64,000 nucleotides of DNA from positions 6,935 through 70,934 of the forward strand of contig USGS01000002.1 of assembly GCA_900554275.1 (NCBI GenBank). The letters are read 5' to 3'. This stretch comes from an uncultured Eubacteriales bacterium (GTDB taxonomy: Bacteria > Bacillota > Clostridia > Oscillospirales > Oscillospiraceae). A model generated the notes under the pieces. The model did not search any database and had not been told where the DNA came from. It worked only from the letters and a program-made list of their open reading frames with translations. This document shows, in pieces, positions 46,611 through 55,628 of the stretch (position 1 is its first letter; each line of letters begins with the position of its first letter). The position numbers and the translations under genes are program-made.

Positions 46611-47183
46611 TCACATATTCCGGGCGGCAAGGGACTGGAGAACCGCGTCGGCCATGACGCGGCTGCCGGCGGCGCTGGGGTGCATACCGTCCTCCTGATA
46701 CAGCTCGCCGGGCAGCGGCGCGGCGGCAAAGGCCGCCGCAAAGTCCACGCGGCGCAGGGAGATGGCATCGGTGAGGGCGCGCAGCCAGCGAATATAGCGA
46801 AGGGAGGCGCTGCGGGCGTTTTCCACGTCGCAGACGGCCTGCCAGCGCTGGGGGATATTGCGGATGGGGAAGGGAATGCCCACCACGGGCTTTACGCCAC
46901 GGGCCGCGCACTGGTGCAGCATGGCCATGAGGGACGTTTTGGCCTGCTCCTCCGAGCCGGTGAGCATGATGTCGTTGTCGCCGCCCATGAGCAGCACCAT
47001 ATCCGGCTGCTGGGGCAGCACCTCAGTCTGAAGCCGCACCAGCAGGCCGGTGGAGGTGTCGCCGCTGACACCGGCGTTGATCCAGGTGTGGGGCGTCTCA
47101 CGGTTCAGGATCTGCACCCAGCAGTCCTCAGAGGACAGGCGGTAGCCGGCGGTCAGGCTGTCGCCGAGACAGACGATTTTCAT
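46611..47183 (-). CDS. SGNH/GDSL-family hydrolase
   Basis: 190 residues. Block I GDSLTAGY has the nucleophile S9, block II glycine is in GVSGDTS, block III Asn in MGGDNDI (N70), and block V DGMHPS has the Asp-His pair near the C-terminus. The family hydrolyses esters or acyl groups, often on lipids or glycans. No signal peptide is present, so it acts in the cytoplasm. Starts after AAAGGAG, ends eight bases before lplA; MgtC gene lies 11 bases upstream. Possible acyl-protein or acyl-thioester substrate, by context only. Confidence 0.82.
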   Translation of the reverse strand: MKIVCLGDSLTAGYRLSSEDCWVQILNRETPHTWINAGVSGDTSTGLLVRLQTEVLPQQPDMVLLMGGDNDIMLTGSEEQAKTSLMAMLHQCAARGVKPVVGIPFPIRNIPQRWQAVCDVENARSASLRYIRWLRALTDAISLRRVDFAAAFAAAPLPGELYQEDGMHPSAAGSRVMADAVLQSLAARNM

Positions 47184-47194
47184 GGCGTCTCCTT

Positions 47195-47902
47195 TCAGAC
47201 GGACAGGCGCTCCACACCGGGATGCTCCTGCATGAACCGGAGGGCTTCCTCATAGGTGATGGGCTCGGCCAGCCGGACAGTGAGCTCCATAGCGATATGG
47301 ACGTTGTCCCGGGACAGAGCGCTGTCGGTCACGCAGCCGCCGTGATCGTTCAGCAGCCGGGTCAGCGCCTGATGCAGCTCCGGGGTGTCGGCCATGGACA
47401 CCGCGAGCTCCTGGGTCACGGCAGCGTCGCCGGCCACGGGGAAGCGGTGCAGCACCACCTGGGCCACCATCATGATGACAGTGGTGATGAGGCCCACCCA
47501 GTACATACCCGCGCCGATGGCCATGCCGATGGCGGAGGTGGCCCAGATGCCTGCCGCGGTGGTCAGGCCACGGATGGAATTGCCGTTTTTGAAGATCACG
47601 CCCGCGCCCAGGAAGGAGATTCCGCTGACCACCTGGGCCGCGATGCGGGCGCCGTCGGCGCCCCGCGTGCCCAGCACATCAGCGGGATCGACAAAAGCAT
47701 ATTTGGACAGGATCATGAACACGGCCGCCGCGCAGGCGATGATGCAATGCGTCCGGATACCGGCCTCCTTCTGCCGCTTGGTGCGCTCCAGACCGACCAG
47801 AGCGCCCAAGACGGCAGACAGGAGTATGCGAATGAAAAATTCTAAATTATCGTAGGCCGTCAGGGTGACCTCCGGGAGAAATTCCGTCAGACCTGTTAAC
47901 AT
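47195..47902 (-). CDS. MgtC/SapB-family membrane protein
   Basis: 235 residues. Four or five membrane helices to about residue 150, with the family motifs LVGLERTKRQKEAGIRTH (about 38-55) and GVIFKNGNSIRGLTTAAGIW (about 103-122), then an ACT-like cytosolic domain. MgtC proteins are linked to magnesium limitation and ATP synthase control in pathogens; in other bacteria the role is unclear. It starts after AGGAGGTGA and lies between the SDR gene and the SGNH gene. Confidence 0.88.
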   Translation of the reverse strand: MLTGLTEFLPEVTLTAYDNLEFFIRILLSAVLGALVGLERTKRQKEAGIRTHCIIACAAAVFMILSKYAFVDPADVLGTRGADGARIAAQVVSGISFLGAGVIFKNGNSIRGLTTAAGIWATSAIGMAIGAGMYWVGLITTVIMMVAQVVLHRFPVAGDAAVTQELAVSMADTPELHQALTRLLNDHGGCVTDSALSRDNVHIAMELTVRLAEPITYEEALRFMQEHPGVERLSV

Positions 47903-47930
47903 ACCGAGTCACCTCCTGGCTGAAAAAGGG

Positions 47931-48680
47931 TCACATATACAGGCCGCCGTTGACATTCATGTAGTCGCCGGTCACATAGTCGGACAGGTCGCTGGCGTAG
48001 AACAGCACGGCGTTGGCGATGTCCTCCGCCGTACCGTAGCGGCCGGCGGGGATATACGTCTTGGGATCGACCTTGGACCAGGAGAGCGTCTTGCCCATGG
48101 GGGTGAGGATGTTGCCGGGGCAGACGGCGTTGGAGGTGATGTGGTGCTCCGCGCCCTTGAGGGCAAAGCACTTGCTCAGGTTCAGAATACCGGCCTTGGC
48201 GCAGGCGTAGGAGGCATCGGAGCTTCTGCCGCCGCGCAGAGCGGCCAGGGAGGACATATGGACCATCTTGCCGTAGTGCTGGGCCTTCATGACCTCGAAA
48301 ACGGCCTGGGTGACGAAGAACATGGACTTGAGGTCGATGTCCATCATGCGGTCCCAGCTGGCGGGGGTGATCTCCTCGATGGGCGTAGAGCCGGTGATGC
48401 CGGCCACGTTCACCAAAATGTCGATGCGCCCGTAGATGGCCTTGGCAGCGTCCACCTTCTGACGGATGGTGTCGAACTCGGCCACATTGAACTCCAGCGC
48501 GGTGGCCTCCATGCCCTGATCGCGCATGGATTGGGCCGCCGCCGTGGCGGTGGCGATGTCCAGGTCAGCCAGGATGACCTTTGCCCCGTACTCGGCAAGG
48601 CGGCGGGCACTGGCTTCGCCGATGCCGCGGCCACCGCCGGTGACAAGGGCGACTTTATCTTTCAACATTTCCTGCAACAT
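47931..48680 (-). CDS. Short-chain dehydrogenase/reductase
   Basis: 249 residues, classic SDR. Cofactor motif TGGGRGIG (about residues 15-22), NVAG near 87, catalytic Ser in MSSLAAL near 140 and the YACAK motif with catalytic Tyr and Lys near 153-157. The Asp after the second strand (LADLD) favours NAD(H). It directly follows lpd in the dehydrogenase operon. Diacetyl/acetoin reduction is plausible by context, but 3-oxoacyl or polyol dehydrogenases look the same. Start at 48680 gives nine bases to AAGGAG. Confidence 0.82.
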   Translation of the reverse strand: MLQEMLKDKVALVTGGGRGIGEASARRLAEYGAKVILADLDIATATAAAQSMRDQGMEATALEFNVAEFDTIRQKVDAAKAIYGRIDILVNVAGITGSTPIEEITPASWDRMMDIDLKSMFFVTQAVFEVMKAQHYGKMVHMSSLAALRGGRSSDASYACAKAGILNLSKCFALKGAEHHITSNAVCPGNILTPMGKTLSWSKVDPKTYIPAGRYGTAEDIANAVLFYASDLSDYVTGDYMNVNGGLYM

Positions 48681-48693
48681 GGTATGCAACTCC

Positions 48694-50064
48694 TTATCCT
48701 TTATGAACAGACTTGCCGAAGGCGTCCAGCGCCGCTTCGCGGACCATCTCGCACAGGGAGGGGTGGGCCACGATCATCTTTTCCCACTGGTCGGTGGTAA
48801 GGCCGTCGGCTACGGCGGAGGCGGCCATGGCGATCATCTCGGAGGAGTTCTCGCCCACGATGGTCACGCCCAGCGTCCTGGTGGTGGCCTTGTCCGCCAC
48901 CACGAACACCGCGCCGGAGGCGCCCTCCGCCAGGGCCATGCCGTTGGCGCTGTAATCAAAGCTGCCCAGCACCGGCTCGTAGCCGGCGTCCTTGGCCCGC
49001 TGGGTGGTCAGGCCCACGGAGGCAAAGCAGGGGATGGTATAGGTGCAGACGGGGACGGGCATCGTGCCGTAGGGACGGTCCTCGCCCAGCATATCCGCCA
49101 GGGCGGCCTCGCCCTCGGCGTAGGCCGCGTGGGCCAGCTGGAAGCCGCCCACCACGTCGCCGATGGCGTACACGCCGGGAAGGCTGGTGCGCTGGTGGGC
49201 GTCCACCACGATGCATTTCTTGCCGTCCAGCTTCAGGCCCAGCGCGTCCGCGTCGATGCCGGAGAGGTTGGTCTTGCGGCCGGCGGCCATGAGGACCTGC
49301 TCGCAGTCGGTGGCTTCCTCCTTGCCGTCGATCTCATAGACGGCGCGCAGCAGGCCGCCGTTTTTCTCGATGCGGAGCATTTTTGCGCCGGTCTTCAGGG
49401 CGATGCCCTGCTTTTTCAGGTCGTTGACCAGGATGCGCACGGCTTCCTTCTGGTCGTGGGGCATGAGCTCGGGCATCATCTCCACCACGGTGATCTCCGT
49501 GCCGTAGGCCGCGAAGGCGCAGGCCAGCTCCAGGCCGATGACGCCGCCGCCCATGACCACCATGCTGCGGGGCAGGCTGGACAGGTTCAGCGCGCCGGTG
49601 GAGTCGATGCAGTACTCGTGGCCGGGGATGGGGATCATCATGGGGACGCTGCCGGTGGCGATGACCACATATTTGCCCTGATAGTCCTTGCCATTGCAGG
49701 AGACGACGCGGTCCTTTTTCAGGACGGCCTCGCCGCGGATGACCTCAGCGCCCGCCTTTTTCAGCAGGAACTGCACGCCGCCCACCAGCTTGGCCGTGAC
49801 CTCGCTCTTGCCCTGCTGGATCTTCTTGAAGCTGAAGCTGCCGGCGTCGCGGAAGATGTCCTTCTTCACCAGCGCGCGGACCTTCTCCATGGCGTTGGCC
49901 TTGTCCACCAGATACTTGGTGGGGATGCAGCCCACGTTCAGGCAGGTGCCGCCCAGGTGCTCTTTTTCAAACAGGGCCACCTTCATGCCCTGCTTGGCGG
50001 CGGCAATGCCCAGGGAGTAGCCGCCGGGGCCGCCGCCGATCACCAATACATCATATTGTTCCAT
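48694..50064 (-). CDS. lpd: Dihydrolipoamide dehydrogenase (E3)
   Basis: 456 residues. FAD-binding GGGPGGY near residue 10, redox disulfide C41/C46 in GGTCLNVGCIPTK, NAD-binding GGGVIGLE near 175, and the C-terminal HPS segment with the catalytic His (VAHPSLCEM). It reoxidises the dihydrolipoyl arm of the E2 made by the adjacent gene and passes electrons to NAD+. Start is 14 bases after E2. Confidence 0.93.
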   Translation of the reverse strand: MEQYDVLVIGGGPGGYSLGIAAAKQGMKVALFEKEHLGGTCLNVGCIPTKYLVDKANAMEKVRALVKKDIFRDAGSFSFKKIQQGKSEVTAKLVGGVQFLLKKAGAEVIRGEAVLKKDRVVSCNGKDYQGKYVVIATGSVPMMIPIPGHEYCIDSTGALNLSSLPRSMVVMGGGVIGLELACAFAAYGTEITVVEMMPELMPHDQKEAVRILVNDLKKQGIALKTGAKMLRIEKNGGLLRAVYEIDGKEEATDCEQVLMAAGRKTNLSGIDADALGLKLDGKKCIVVDAHQRTSLPGVYAIGDVVGGFQLAHAAYAEGEAALADMLGEDRPYGTMPVPVCTYTIPCFASVGLTTQRAKDAGYEPVLGSFDYSANGMALAEGASGAVFVVADKATTRTLGVTIVGENSSEMIAMAASAVADGLTTDQWEKMIVAHPSLCEMVREAALDAFGKSVHKG

Positions 50065-50078
50065 GATCTGTTACCTCA

Positions 50079-51311
50079 TCAATACAGCATCAGCGCCGGG
50101 GCTTCCATCAGCGTTTTCAGCTCCTGGAGGAACTGTGCGCCGTAAGCGCCGTCGATGATCCGGTGGTCGAACGAACCGGTGACGGTCATCATGTTGGCGG
50201 GGACGAACTTCTCGCCGTCCCACTCCGGCTTGACCTTGATCGAGCCGACGGCCAGGATGCAGCTCTCCGGGGGGTTGTCGATGGCGATGAACTGCTCCAC
50301 GTCGTACATACCCAGGTTGGAGATGGTGATGCTGCCGCAGCCCATATCGTCGGGCAGGAGCTTGTTCTCCCGGGCCTTGGCGATCTGAGCCTTGTAGTCG
50401 CCGGCGATCTCCGTAAGGCCCTTGGTGTCGATGGATTTCACCACGGGGACGACCAGCGCGCCGTCCAGCGCCACGGCCAGCCCCACGTTGGTGTGGTTGT
50501 AAACACGCACCTCGCCATTTTCATATCGGGCGTTCACCAGCGGGAACTTCCGGGAGGCCACGGCGATGGCCTTGGCCATCATATCGTTGTAAGAGAGCTT
50601 GACGCCCTTCTTGTCCTTATAGGTATCCCGCAGGGCCATGCAGGCGTCCATCTTGATGGAGGTGGTGCACTGCCAGCAGGGGATCTCGCTGAGGGACTCC
50701 TTCATGCGCTTGCCGATGATCTGGCGCATACGGCTCATGGGCAGGACCTCGTACTCCACCTCGGCGGCCGCGGCGGCGACAGGCGTGTAGCGGGCCACAT
50801 CGGTGCGGGTGACGAACTGACCGTTGGCGGCGGGAACGGCGGCCACGTCCACGCCCATTTCACGGGCGGCCAGCTTGGCGTTGGGCATGGCGGGATAGGC
50901 GGGGTGTGATGCGGGAGCGGCAGGAGCGGCCGCAGGGGCGGCGGGGACGGACGCGCCCTTGATGATGGGCAGGTACTCGTCCTGCTCCGTCACGGGGGCG
51001 GCGGGGGCTTCCGCAGCGGGGACGGGCGCGGCAGGGGCTGCCGGGGCGGCCTCGGGTGCAGCGCCGTAGGTCTCGCCGGGCTTGCCAACGGCCACCAGCA
51101 CCGTGCCGGCGGTGACGGTATCGCCCTCGTGGACCAGCACGGCCAGGGCCGTGCCGGCGGCGAAGCTCTCCACGGGCAGGACGGCCTTGTCGGTCTCCGC
51201 CTCGCACAGCACGTCGCCGCGCTTGATGGTGTCGCCCACCTTTACGTGGACGGCAACGATGGTAGCCTCATCGGTGGTCTGACCGGCGCTGGGCATTTTG
51301 ATCTCAGTCAT
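50079..51311 (-). CDS. 2-oxoacid/acetoin dehydrogenase E2 (dihydrolipoyl acyltransferase)
   Basis: 410 residues. N-terminal lipoyl domain with the lipoylated K42 in ETDKAVLP, an Ala/Pro-rich linker (about 80-125), a peripheral subunit-binding domain (about 130-165), and the catalytic domain with active-site H383 and D387 in DHRIIDG. One lipoyl domain only. Works with E1 and E3 encoded on both sides to transfer acetyl or acyl groups to CoA. Which acyl group depends on E1, which most resembles the acetoin or pyruvate type. Confidence 0.92.
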   Translation of the reverse strand: MTEIKMPSAGQTTDEATIVAVHVKVGDTIKRGDVLCEAETDKAVLPVESFAAGTALAVLVHEGDTVTAGTVLVAVGKPGETYGAAPEAAPAAPAAPVPAAEAPAAPVTEQDEYLPIIKGASVPAAPAAAPAAPASHPAYPAMPNAKLAAREMGVDVAAVPAANGQFVTRTDVARYTPVAAAAAEVEYEVLPMSRMRQIIGKRMKESLSEIPCWQCTTSIKMDACMALRDTYKDKKGVKLSYNDMMAKAIAVASRKFPLVNARYENGEVRVYNHTNVGLAVALDGALVVPVVKSIDTKGLTEIAGDYKAQIAKARENKLLPDDMGCGSITISNLGMYDVEQFIAIDNPPESCILAVGSIKVKPEWDGEKFVPANMMTVTGSFDHRIIDGAYGAQFLQELKTLMEAPALMLY

Positions 51312-51327
51312 AGTATGTTCCTCCCGC

Positions 51328-52398
51328 TTACAGCTTGGCCAGCTTACGGGCCTCGTCGGCGATGCGCTCCACGGAGGGGATCACGAAGCTCTCCAGCTTG
51401 GGGGAGAACGGGGTGGGCGTATCGGGGGCGGCCACGCGGACGATGGGAGCGTCCAGAGACATGATGGCGTGCTCGGCCACATAAGAGCCCAGCTGCGCGC
51501 CCCAGCCGCCGGTGTAGTTGTCCTCGTGGACGATCATGAGCTTGCCGGTCTTGGCGATGGACTCGAGAACGGTGTCGTAGTCGAAGGGGACAAGGGTGCG
51601 GGGATCGATGATCTCGCAGCTGATGCCCTCCTTCTCCAGAATGTCGGCGGCCTGCATGGCCTTGTACCACATGAGCATATTGGCAACGATGGTCACGTCC
51701 TTGCCCTCCCGGCGGATGGCGGCCTTGCCGAAGGGAATGGTGTAATCCTCCTCGGGGACCTCGCCCATGGTGCTGAGTTGGCCGGCCTCCTTGCGCTTGC
51801 CGCCGTAGAGCAGCTTGTGCTCAAACACCAGCACGGGGTTATCGTCGCGGATGGCCTGCTTCATCAGACCCTTGGCGTCGTAGGCGGTGGAGGGGCAGAT
51901 GACCTTCAGGCCGGGGCAGTGGATGAAATAGCTCTCCAGGGACTGGGCGTGCTGCGCGCCGCGGTTGGTGGCGCCGCAGGGGGCGCGCATGACCATGGGG
52001 ACATGGACCGTGCCGCCGGACATATAGCACATCTTGGCCGCCTGGTTCACCAGCTGGTCCATCATGCAGAACAGGAAGTCGCCGTATTGCAGGTCGGCCA
52101 CGGGACGCATGCCGTTCATGGCGGAGCCTACGCACACGCCGGCGATCAGAATCTCAGAGATGGGGGTGTTGATGCAGCGGATCTTGCCGATGTCCTGGCC
52201 CTTCATCTCAAAGCCGTTTTCCTTGGCGACGCGGACGTTCGCGCCGAACTCGTCGCCGATACCCTTGGTGACGGTGAATGCACCGCCCATACCGCCGGGG
52301 ATGTCCTCGTCCTCGCCCAGCACGAAAACGCTGGGGTCTCTGCGCATTTCCTCAGCAATGGCGCTCTTATAAGCGTCAGCAATAGACATCATAGCCAT
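51328..52398 (-). CDS. 2-oxoacid/acetoin dehydrogenase E1 beta
   Basis: 356 residues. Transketolase-like pyrimidine-binding domain (VLGEDEDIPGGMGGAFTVTKG near 28-48; FLFCMMDQLVNQAAK near 110) and C-terminal domain (DPRTLVPFDYDTV near 260). Length slightly above the typical 325-340. Together with E1 alpha it forms the thiamine-diphosphate heterotetramer that decarboxylates a 2-oxoacid or cleaves acetoin. Start ATG at 52398 lies nine bases after GGAGGG; it overlaps no neighbour but is five bases from the E1 alpha stop. Confidence 0.9.
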   Translation of the reverse strand: MAMMSIADAYKSAIAEEMRRDPSVFVLGEDEDIPGGMGGAFTVTKGIGDEFGANVRVAKENGFEMKGQDIGKIRCINTPISEILIAGVCVGSAMNGMRPVADLQYGDFLFCMMDQLVNQAAKMCYMSGGTVHVPMVMRAPCGATNRGAQHAQSLESYFIHCPGLKVICPSTAYDAKGLMKQAIRDDNPVLVFEHKLLYGGKRKEAGQLSTMGEVPEEDYTIPFGKAAIRREGKDVTIVANMLMWYKAMQAADILEKEGISCEIIDPRTLVPFDYDTVLESIAKTGKLMIVHEDNYTGGWGAQLGSYVAEHAIMSLDAPIVRVAAPDTPTPFSPKLESFVIPSVERIADEARKLAKL

Positions 52399-52403
52399 GG
52401 TTC

Positions 52404-53381
52404 TCAACCCTCCCAGAATACGTTGTGCAGTGCGGACTCGTTCTCAGGCAGCGGCGCGGTCTTGGCGTACTCCACCGCCTCGTCCACCTCGGCCTCTACC
52501 TCGGTCTCCAGCTGCTTCAGCTCGTCCTCCGTGGCAGCGCCTTCCTTCAGGATGCGCTCACGGAACATCTTCACAGGATCGTGATCCTGTATCCAGTGCT
52601 TTTCCTCGTCCTTGGGACGGTAGCCGCAGGCGTCATTGCGGGAGTGACCGCCGTGACGGTAGGTCTTCAGCTCCAGAATGGTCGGGCCTTCGCCGGCGCG
52701 GGCGCGGGCGATGGCGCGGGTGGCAGCCTCGTTGACGGCCAGCACGTCGTTGCCGTCCACCACCTCGCTGGGGATGCCGTATACGGCGGCGCGGTCGGCG
52801 GCCACGTTCTCCTGGCAGCAGGTCAGGGAGATGGCGGTGTTGGCGGAGTAGCCGTTGTTCTCGCAGACGTAGATCACCGGCAGCTTCCACAGGCCGGCGG
52901 CGTTCATGGTCTCGTGGTAGGAGCCCTCGTTGGACGCGCCGTCACCGAAGAAGCAGACCACCACGTTGTCCTGGCCGCGCATTTTGAAGGCCAGGGCCGC
53001 GCCGGCGGCGATGGGCAGGTTGCCGCCCACGATGGCGTTGGCGGTCATAGCGCCCACGGAGATGTCGCCGGTGTGCATAGCGCCGCCGATGCCGTGGCAG
53101 CAGCCGTCCGCCGCGCCGAACATCTCGCACATCATGGCCTTGACGGAGATGCCCTTGGCGATGTCGTGGCCGGCGGGACGGTGGGTGGAGGCCATCCAGT
53201 CCTCCTTGCGCAGATCGTACAGCATACCTACCGCGCTGGCCTCCTCACCAGTGGACTGGTGGATCGTGCCGGGCATGATGCCCTCCAGGAACAGGTAATA
53301 GATGCTCTCCTCGTACTTGCGGATCTCGTACATCTTCCGGTACATTCCGAGAGCTCTTTCTTTTGCGGGAAACTTGCTCAT
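52404..53381 (-). CDS. 2-oxoacid/acetoin dehydrogenase E1 alpha (AcoA/PdhA type)
   Basis: 325 residues. Thiamine-diphosphate motif GDGASNEG...NN at about 146-176, HRPAGHDIAKG near 67-77, and the YRHGGHSRND loop near 243. The SxGxMHxxD-type region (GGAMHTGDISVGA, 99-111) is close to AcoA proteins of acetoin dehydrogenase; the short length is also AcoA-like. Begins the operon E1a-E1b-E2-E3-SDR. Start after GAGGAGGATAAAGC. A 54-base gap to the upstream phosphodiesterase gene contains GC-rich sequence with no clear promoter. Confidence 0.9.
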   Translation of the reverse strand: MSKFPAKERALGMYRKMYEIRKYEESIYYLFLEGIMPGTIHQSTGEEASAVGMLYDLRKEDWMASTHRPAGHDIAKGISVKAMMCEMFGAADGCCHGIGGAMHTGDISVGAMTANAIVGGNLPIAAGAALAFKMRGQDNVVVCFFGDGASNEGSYHETMNAAGLWKLPVIYVCENNGYSANTAISLTCCQENVAADRAAVYGIPSEVVDGNDVLAVNEAATRAIARARAGEGPTILELKTYRHGGHSRNDACGYRPKDEEKHWIQDHDPVKMFRERILKEGAATEDELKQLETEVEAEVDEAVEYAKTAPLPENESALHNVFWEG

Positions 53382-53435
53382 GTGCTTTATCCTCCTCGTT
53401 CGCGGCCGCGTTTCCGCCGCCGCGCAGTCTATTTC

Positions 53436-54758
53436 TTATTTCAGGATCTCACGGATGGGCTGGCCGTCGGCCCAGGGCATCTCCTGCCCCAGCAGGGCGG
53501 CGAAGGTGGGCGCTTCATCGATGACACGGCCGCGGCCAAGGGCTACGCCCTCACGGATGCCAGGGCCCTTGGCCACGAACACAGGCTGCGGGCCGTAATC
53601 CGGCATATAGCCGTGGGTGGCGCGGCCGAAGCGGTAGTCGCTGGCGTCGAAGTTCTGGACCAGCGGACGGACGGCCTTATCACCGAAGGAGGTGTAGCCG
53701 TCAGATTCGATGACAAAGGTGAAGCCGCCATACAGGCCCTCCTCGTCCCGGGCCTCCTGGGCGGAGTAGATGCGGCCGATGCCGAACACGCCCTCGTCCT
53801 GCAGAGCCTTCAGTTCATCATACACGCGGGCGACCAGCTTTTCATCGGAGGGGTCTTTCACATAGACCAGGCTGGACATGGCGTTGGAGAAGCAGTAGGC
53901 CTGCCAGTCCGTTACCGTGCCGTTCTCGTCGGTGTGGATCAGGCCGGCATCCGCCAGCTTCACGTTCAGGTTGATGGCGCGGTTGATGTCCCGCTGGCCG
54001 TGGTCGCTGACCATGATGAAGTTGGTGTCCTCCAGCAGGCCCAGCTCCGCCAGGGTGTCGCCCACCTGGCCGATGTAGCAATCCAGATCAGCGCGGCAGT
54101 CGTCCAAATAGGAGCTGAACACGCCGTGGTGGTGGCGGGTGATGTCAAACGCGCCGGTGTGCATGAAGGTGACCTCCGGACGGAATTGGCGCAGGATGTC
54201 ACAGGTGCAGGCCACGATCCAGCGGTCCACCTGCGGCCACTGCATGAAGTGCTTCTTGCCGCCCAGCTCCCAGCCCTCGCCCAGCAGGTCGGTGTGGCTC
54301 TCCATGATGCGGATGACCTCGTCACTGCTGCCGGCCCGGCGGAAGCTGCTGGCCAGCGTATCGCCCGGCAGGGGCATCCAGTATTCATCGATGAGGTAGT
54401 CCACGTTGGGATTGCAGCCGGTGACGGGCCAGGAGACGGAGGCGGTCTTGAGACCGGCCTTCTTGGCCACGGCGAAGATGTCCTCCACCTGGATGCGGTC
54501 GCTGAACCAGAGCCAGCTGTCGTCCTTGTTGGTGGTGGTGAAGTCGAAGTTGCTGGTGATGCCGTGCTTGCCGGCATAGCAGCCCGTCAGGATGCTGACG
54601 TGGGCGGGATAGGTGACGGAGGGGTAAATGGTGCGCATACCGCCCTTGTACTCGCTGCCGCCGGCCAAATACTTCTGAAAGTTGGGCATACTGCGCAGCG
54701 CGTCCACGTCCTCGGTGACCATGGCGTCAACGGAGAAAACAAACAATCGTTTATTCAT
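53436..54758 (-). CDS. Alkaline-phosphatase-fold phosphodiesterase (NPP type)
   Basis: 440 residues without signal peptide. First metal Asp in VFSVDAM, nucleophilic Thr in YPSVTYPAHVSILTG, GKHGI loop, and metal ligands in VSDHGQ and near ATHGY at the C-terminal end. Family: nucleotide pyrophosphatase/phosphodiesterase and phosphonoacetate hydrolase relatives. Its cytosolic location beside an ABC importer suggests it cleaves a phosphodiester or phosphate ester brought in by the transporter. ATG at 54758 follows AAGGAG; an ATG at 54806 is not supported. Confidence 0.82.
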   Translation of the reverse strand: MNKRLFVFSVDAMVTEDVDALRSMPNFQKYLAGGSEYKGGMRTIYPSVTYPAHVSILTGCYAGKHGITSNFDFTTTNKDDSWLWFSDRIQVEDIFAVAKKAGLKTASVSWPVTGCNPNVDYLIDEYWMPLPGDTLASSFRRAGSSDEVIRIMESHTDLLGEGWELGGKKHFMQWPQVDRWIVACTCDILRQFRPEVTFMHTGAFDITRHHHGVFSSYLDDCRADLDCYIGQVGDTLAELGLLEDTNFIMVSDHGQRDINRAINLNVKLADAGLIHTDENGTVTDWQAYCFSNAMSSLVYVKDPSDEKLVARVYDELKALQDEGVFGIGRIYSAQEARDEEGLYGGFTFVIESDGYTSFGDKAVRPLVQNFDASDYRFGRATHGYMPDYGPQPVFVAKGPGIREGVALGRGRVIDEAPTFAALLGQEMPWADGQPIREILK

Positions 54759-54879
54759 TCTATCAATTCTCCTTTTTTCGAGAGATTTGGGCCTATATAC
54801 AGCCACCCGGAAGGGCAGCTGGGTTCATCCGCCGCGCCCATCCTGCACCGCAGGAGGACGCGCCGGTGTGTTTTCGGTT

Positions 54880-55530
54880 TCAGGGGGTCGTGCCGTCATC
54901 ACCGCTGTCCGGCTCGTCAGGCCATTGAGACAGCACCAGATCCCACAGGGGCTGGTAGCAGGCGGCCACGGTCAGCGTCGCCATGCAGGAGAGGACGACT
55001 ACGATGCAGGGGATGAGGGAAACGGGGTAGAGCAGGAACATACCGTAGGCGATGCCATAGGTGAACAGCACCGCCAGCAGGGAACGGGGCAGACGGCCCA
55101 GGGACAGGCAGACAGCGTTCCACAGCGCCTCCCGCAGACGCATGGCGTTGGAGGAGGCCAGCAGGAGCAGCAGCCATACGCTGACGGCGGCTGCCAGAAA
55201 TGATACGGACAGCGCGGCGATCCACAGCAGCTGCGCGCCGTCACCCAGCCTTTCCGCCAGGGAGAAGCACCACAGCAGCATAGCGCCGTAGGCCGCGATG
55301 AGCAGCTCGGCCAGGATGCCTTTGCCCAAATTGGCCTTGAACAGCGCCCAGTAGGTTTTTTTGCGGTCCAGATCGCAGCGGCCGTCCAGGATACGGATCA
55401 GCGTGCCCCACAGGGCGATGACGGCGGGGACGAAGGTGATGACCGGCAGGGAGCAGGCCACCGTGAGCAGGTTCAAAATCAGCAGGTTGCCGAATTCCTC
55501 GCCGAACAGGCGCTTGAGAATGGATGTCAT
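54880..55530 (-). CDS. YesL-family (DUF624) membrane protein
   Basis: 216 residues with about five membrane helices. The opening FGEEFGNLLILNLLTVACSLPVIT and the DGRCDLDRKKTYWALFKANL loop are typical for YesL. YesL proteins accompany carbohydrate ABC transporters in Firmicutes; function unknown. It lies between the binding protein and phosphodiesterase genes; the 121-base spacer toward the latter (54759-54879) shows no gene. Start follows GGAGG. Confidence 0.85.
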   Translation of the reverse strand: MTSILKRLFGEEFGNLLILNLLTVACSLPVITFVPAVIALWGTLIRILDGRCDLDRKKTYWALFKANLGKGILAELLIAAYGAMLLWCFSLAERLGDGAQLLWIAALSVSFLAAAVSVWLLLLLASSNAMRLREALWNAVCLSLGRLPRSLLAVLFTYGIAYGMFLLYPVSLIPCIVVVLSCMATLTVAACYQPLWDLVLSQWPDEPDSGDDGTTP

Positions 55531-55564
55531 GGCCGGGCCTCCTTGGTCACGTGATGGAGGGGGC

Positions 55565-55595
55565 GGGGGGAGGGGCGGGGGATGCCCCTCCCCCC
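55565..55595 (-). other. G/C-run hairpin in the mRNA between binding-protein and yesL genes
   Basis: GGGGGGAGGGGC pairs with GCCCCTCCCCCC, 12 bp, with a 7-base loop. No T-run. It may stabilise the upstream binding-protein message and so raise its level over yesL. The DNA strand with G-runs could also form a quadruplex. Confidence 0.5.
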
Positions 55596-55628
55596 TACAA
55601 AGAAGAGTTTCTTGCTCTGTACAGCGAA

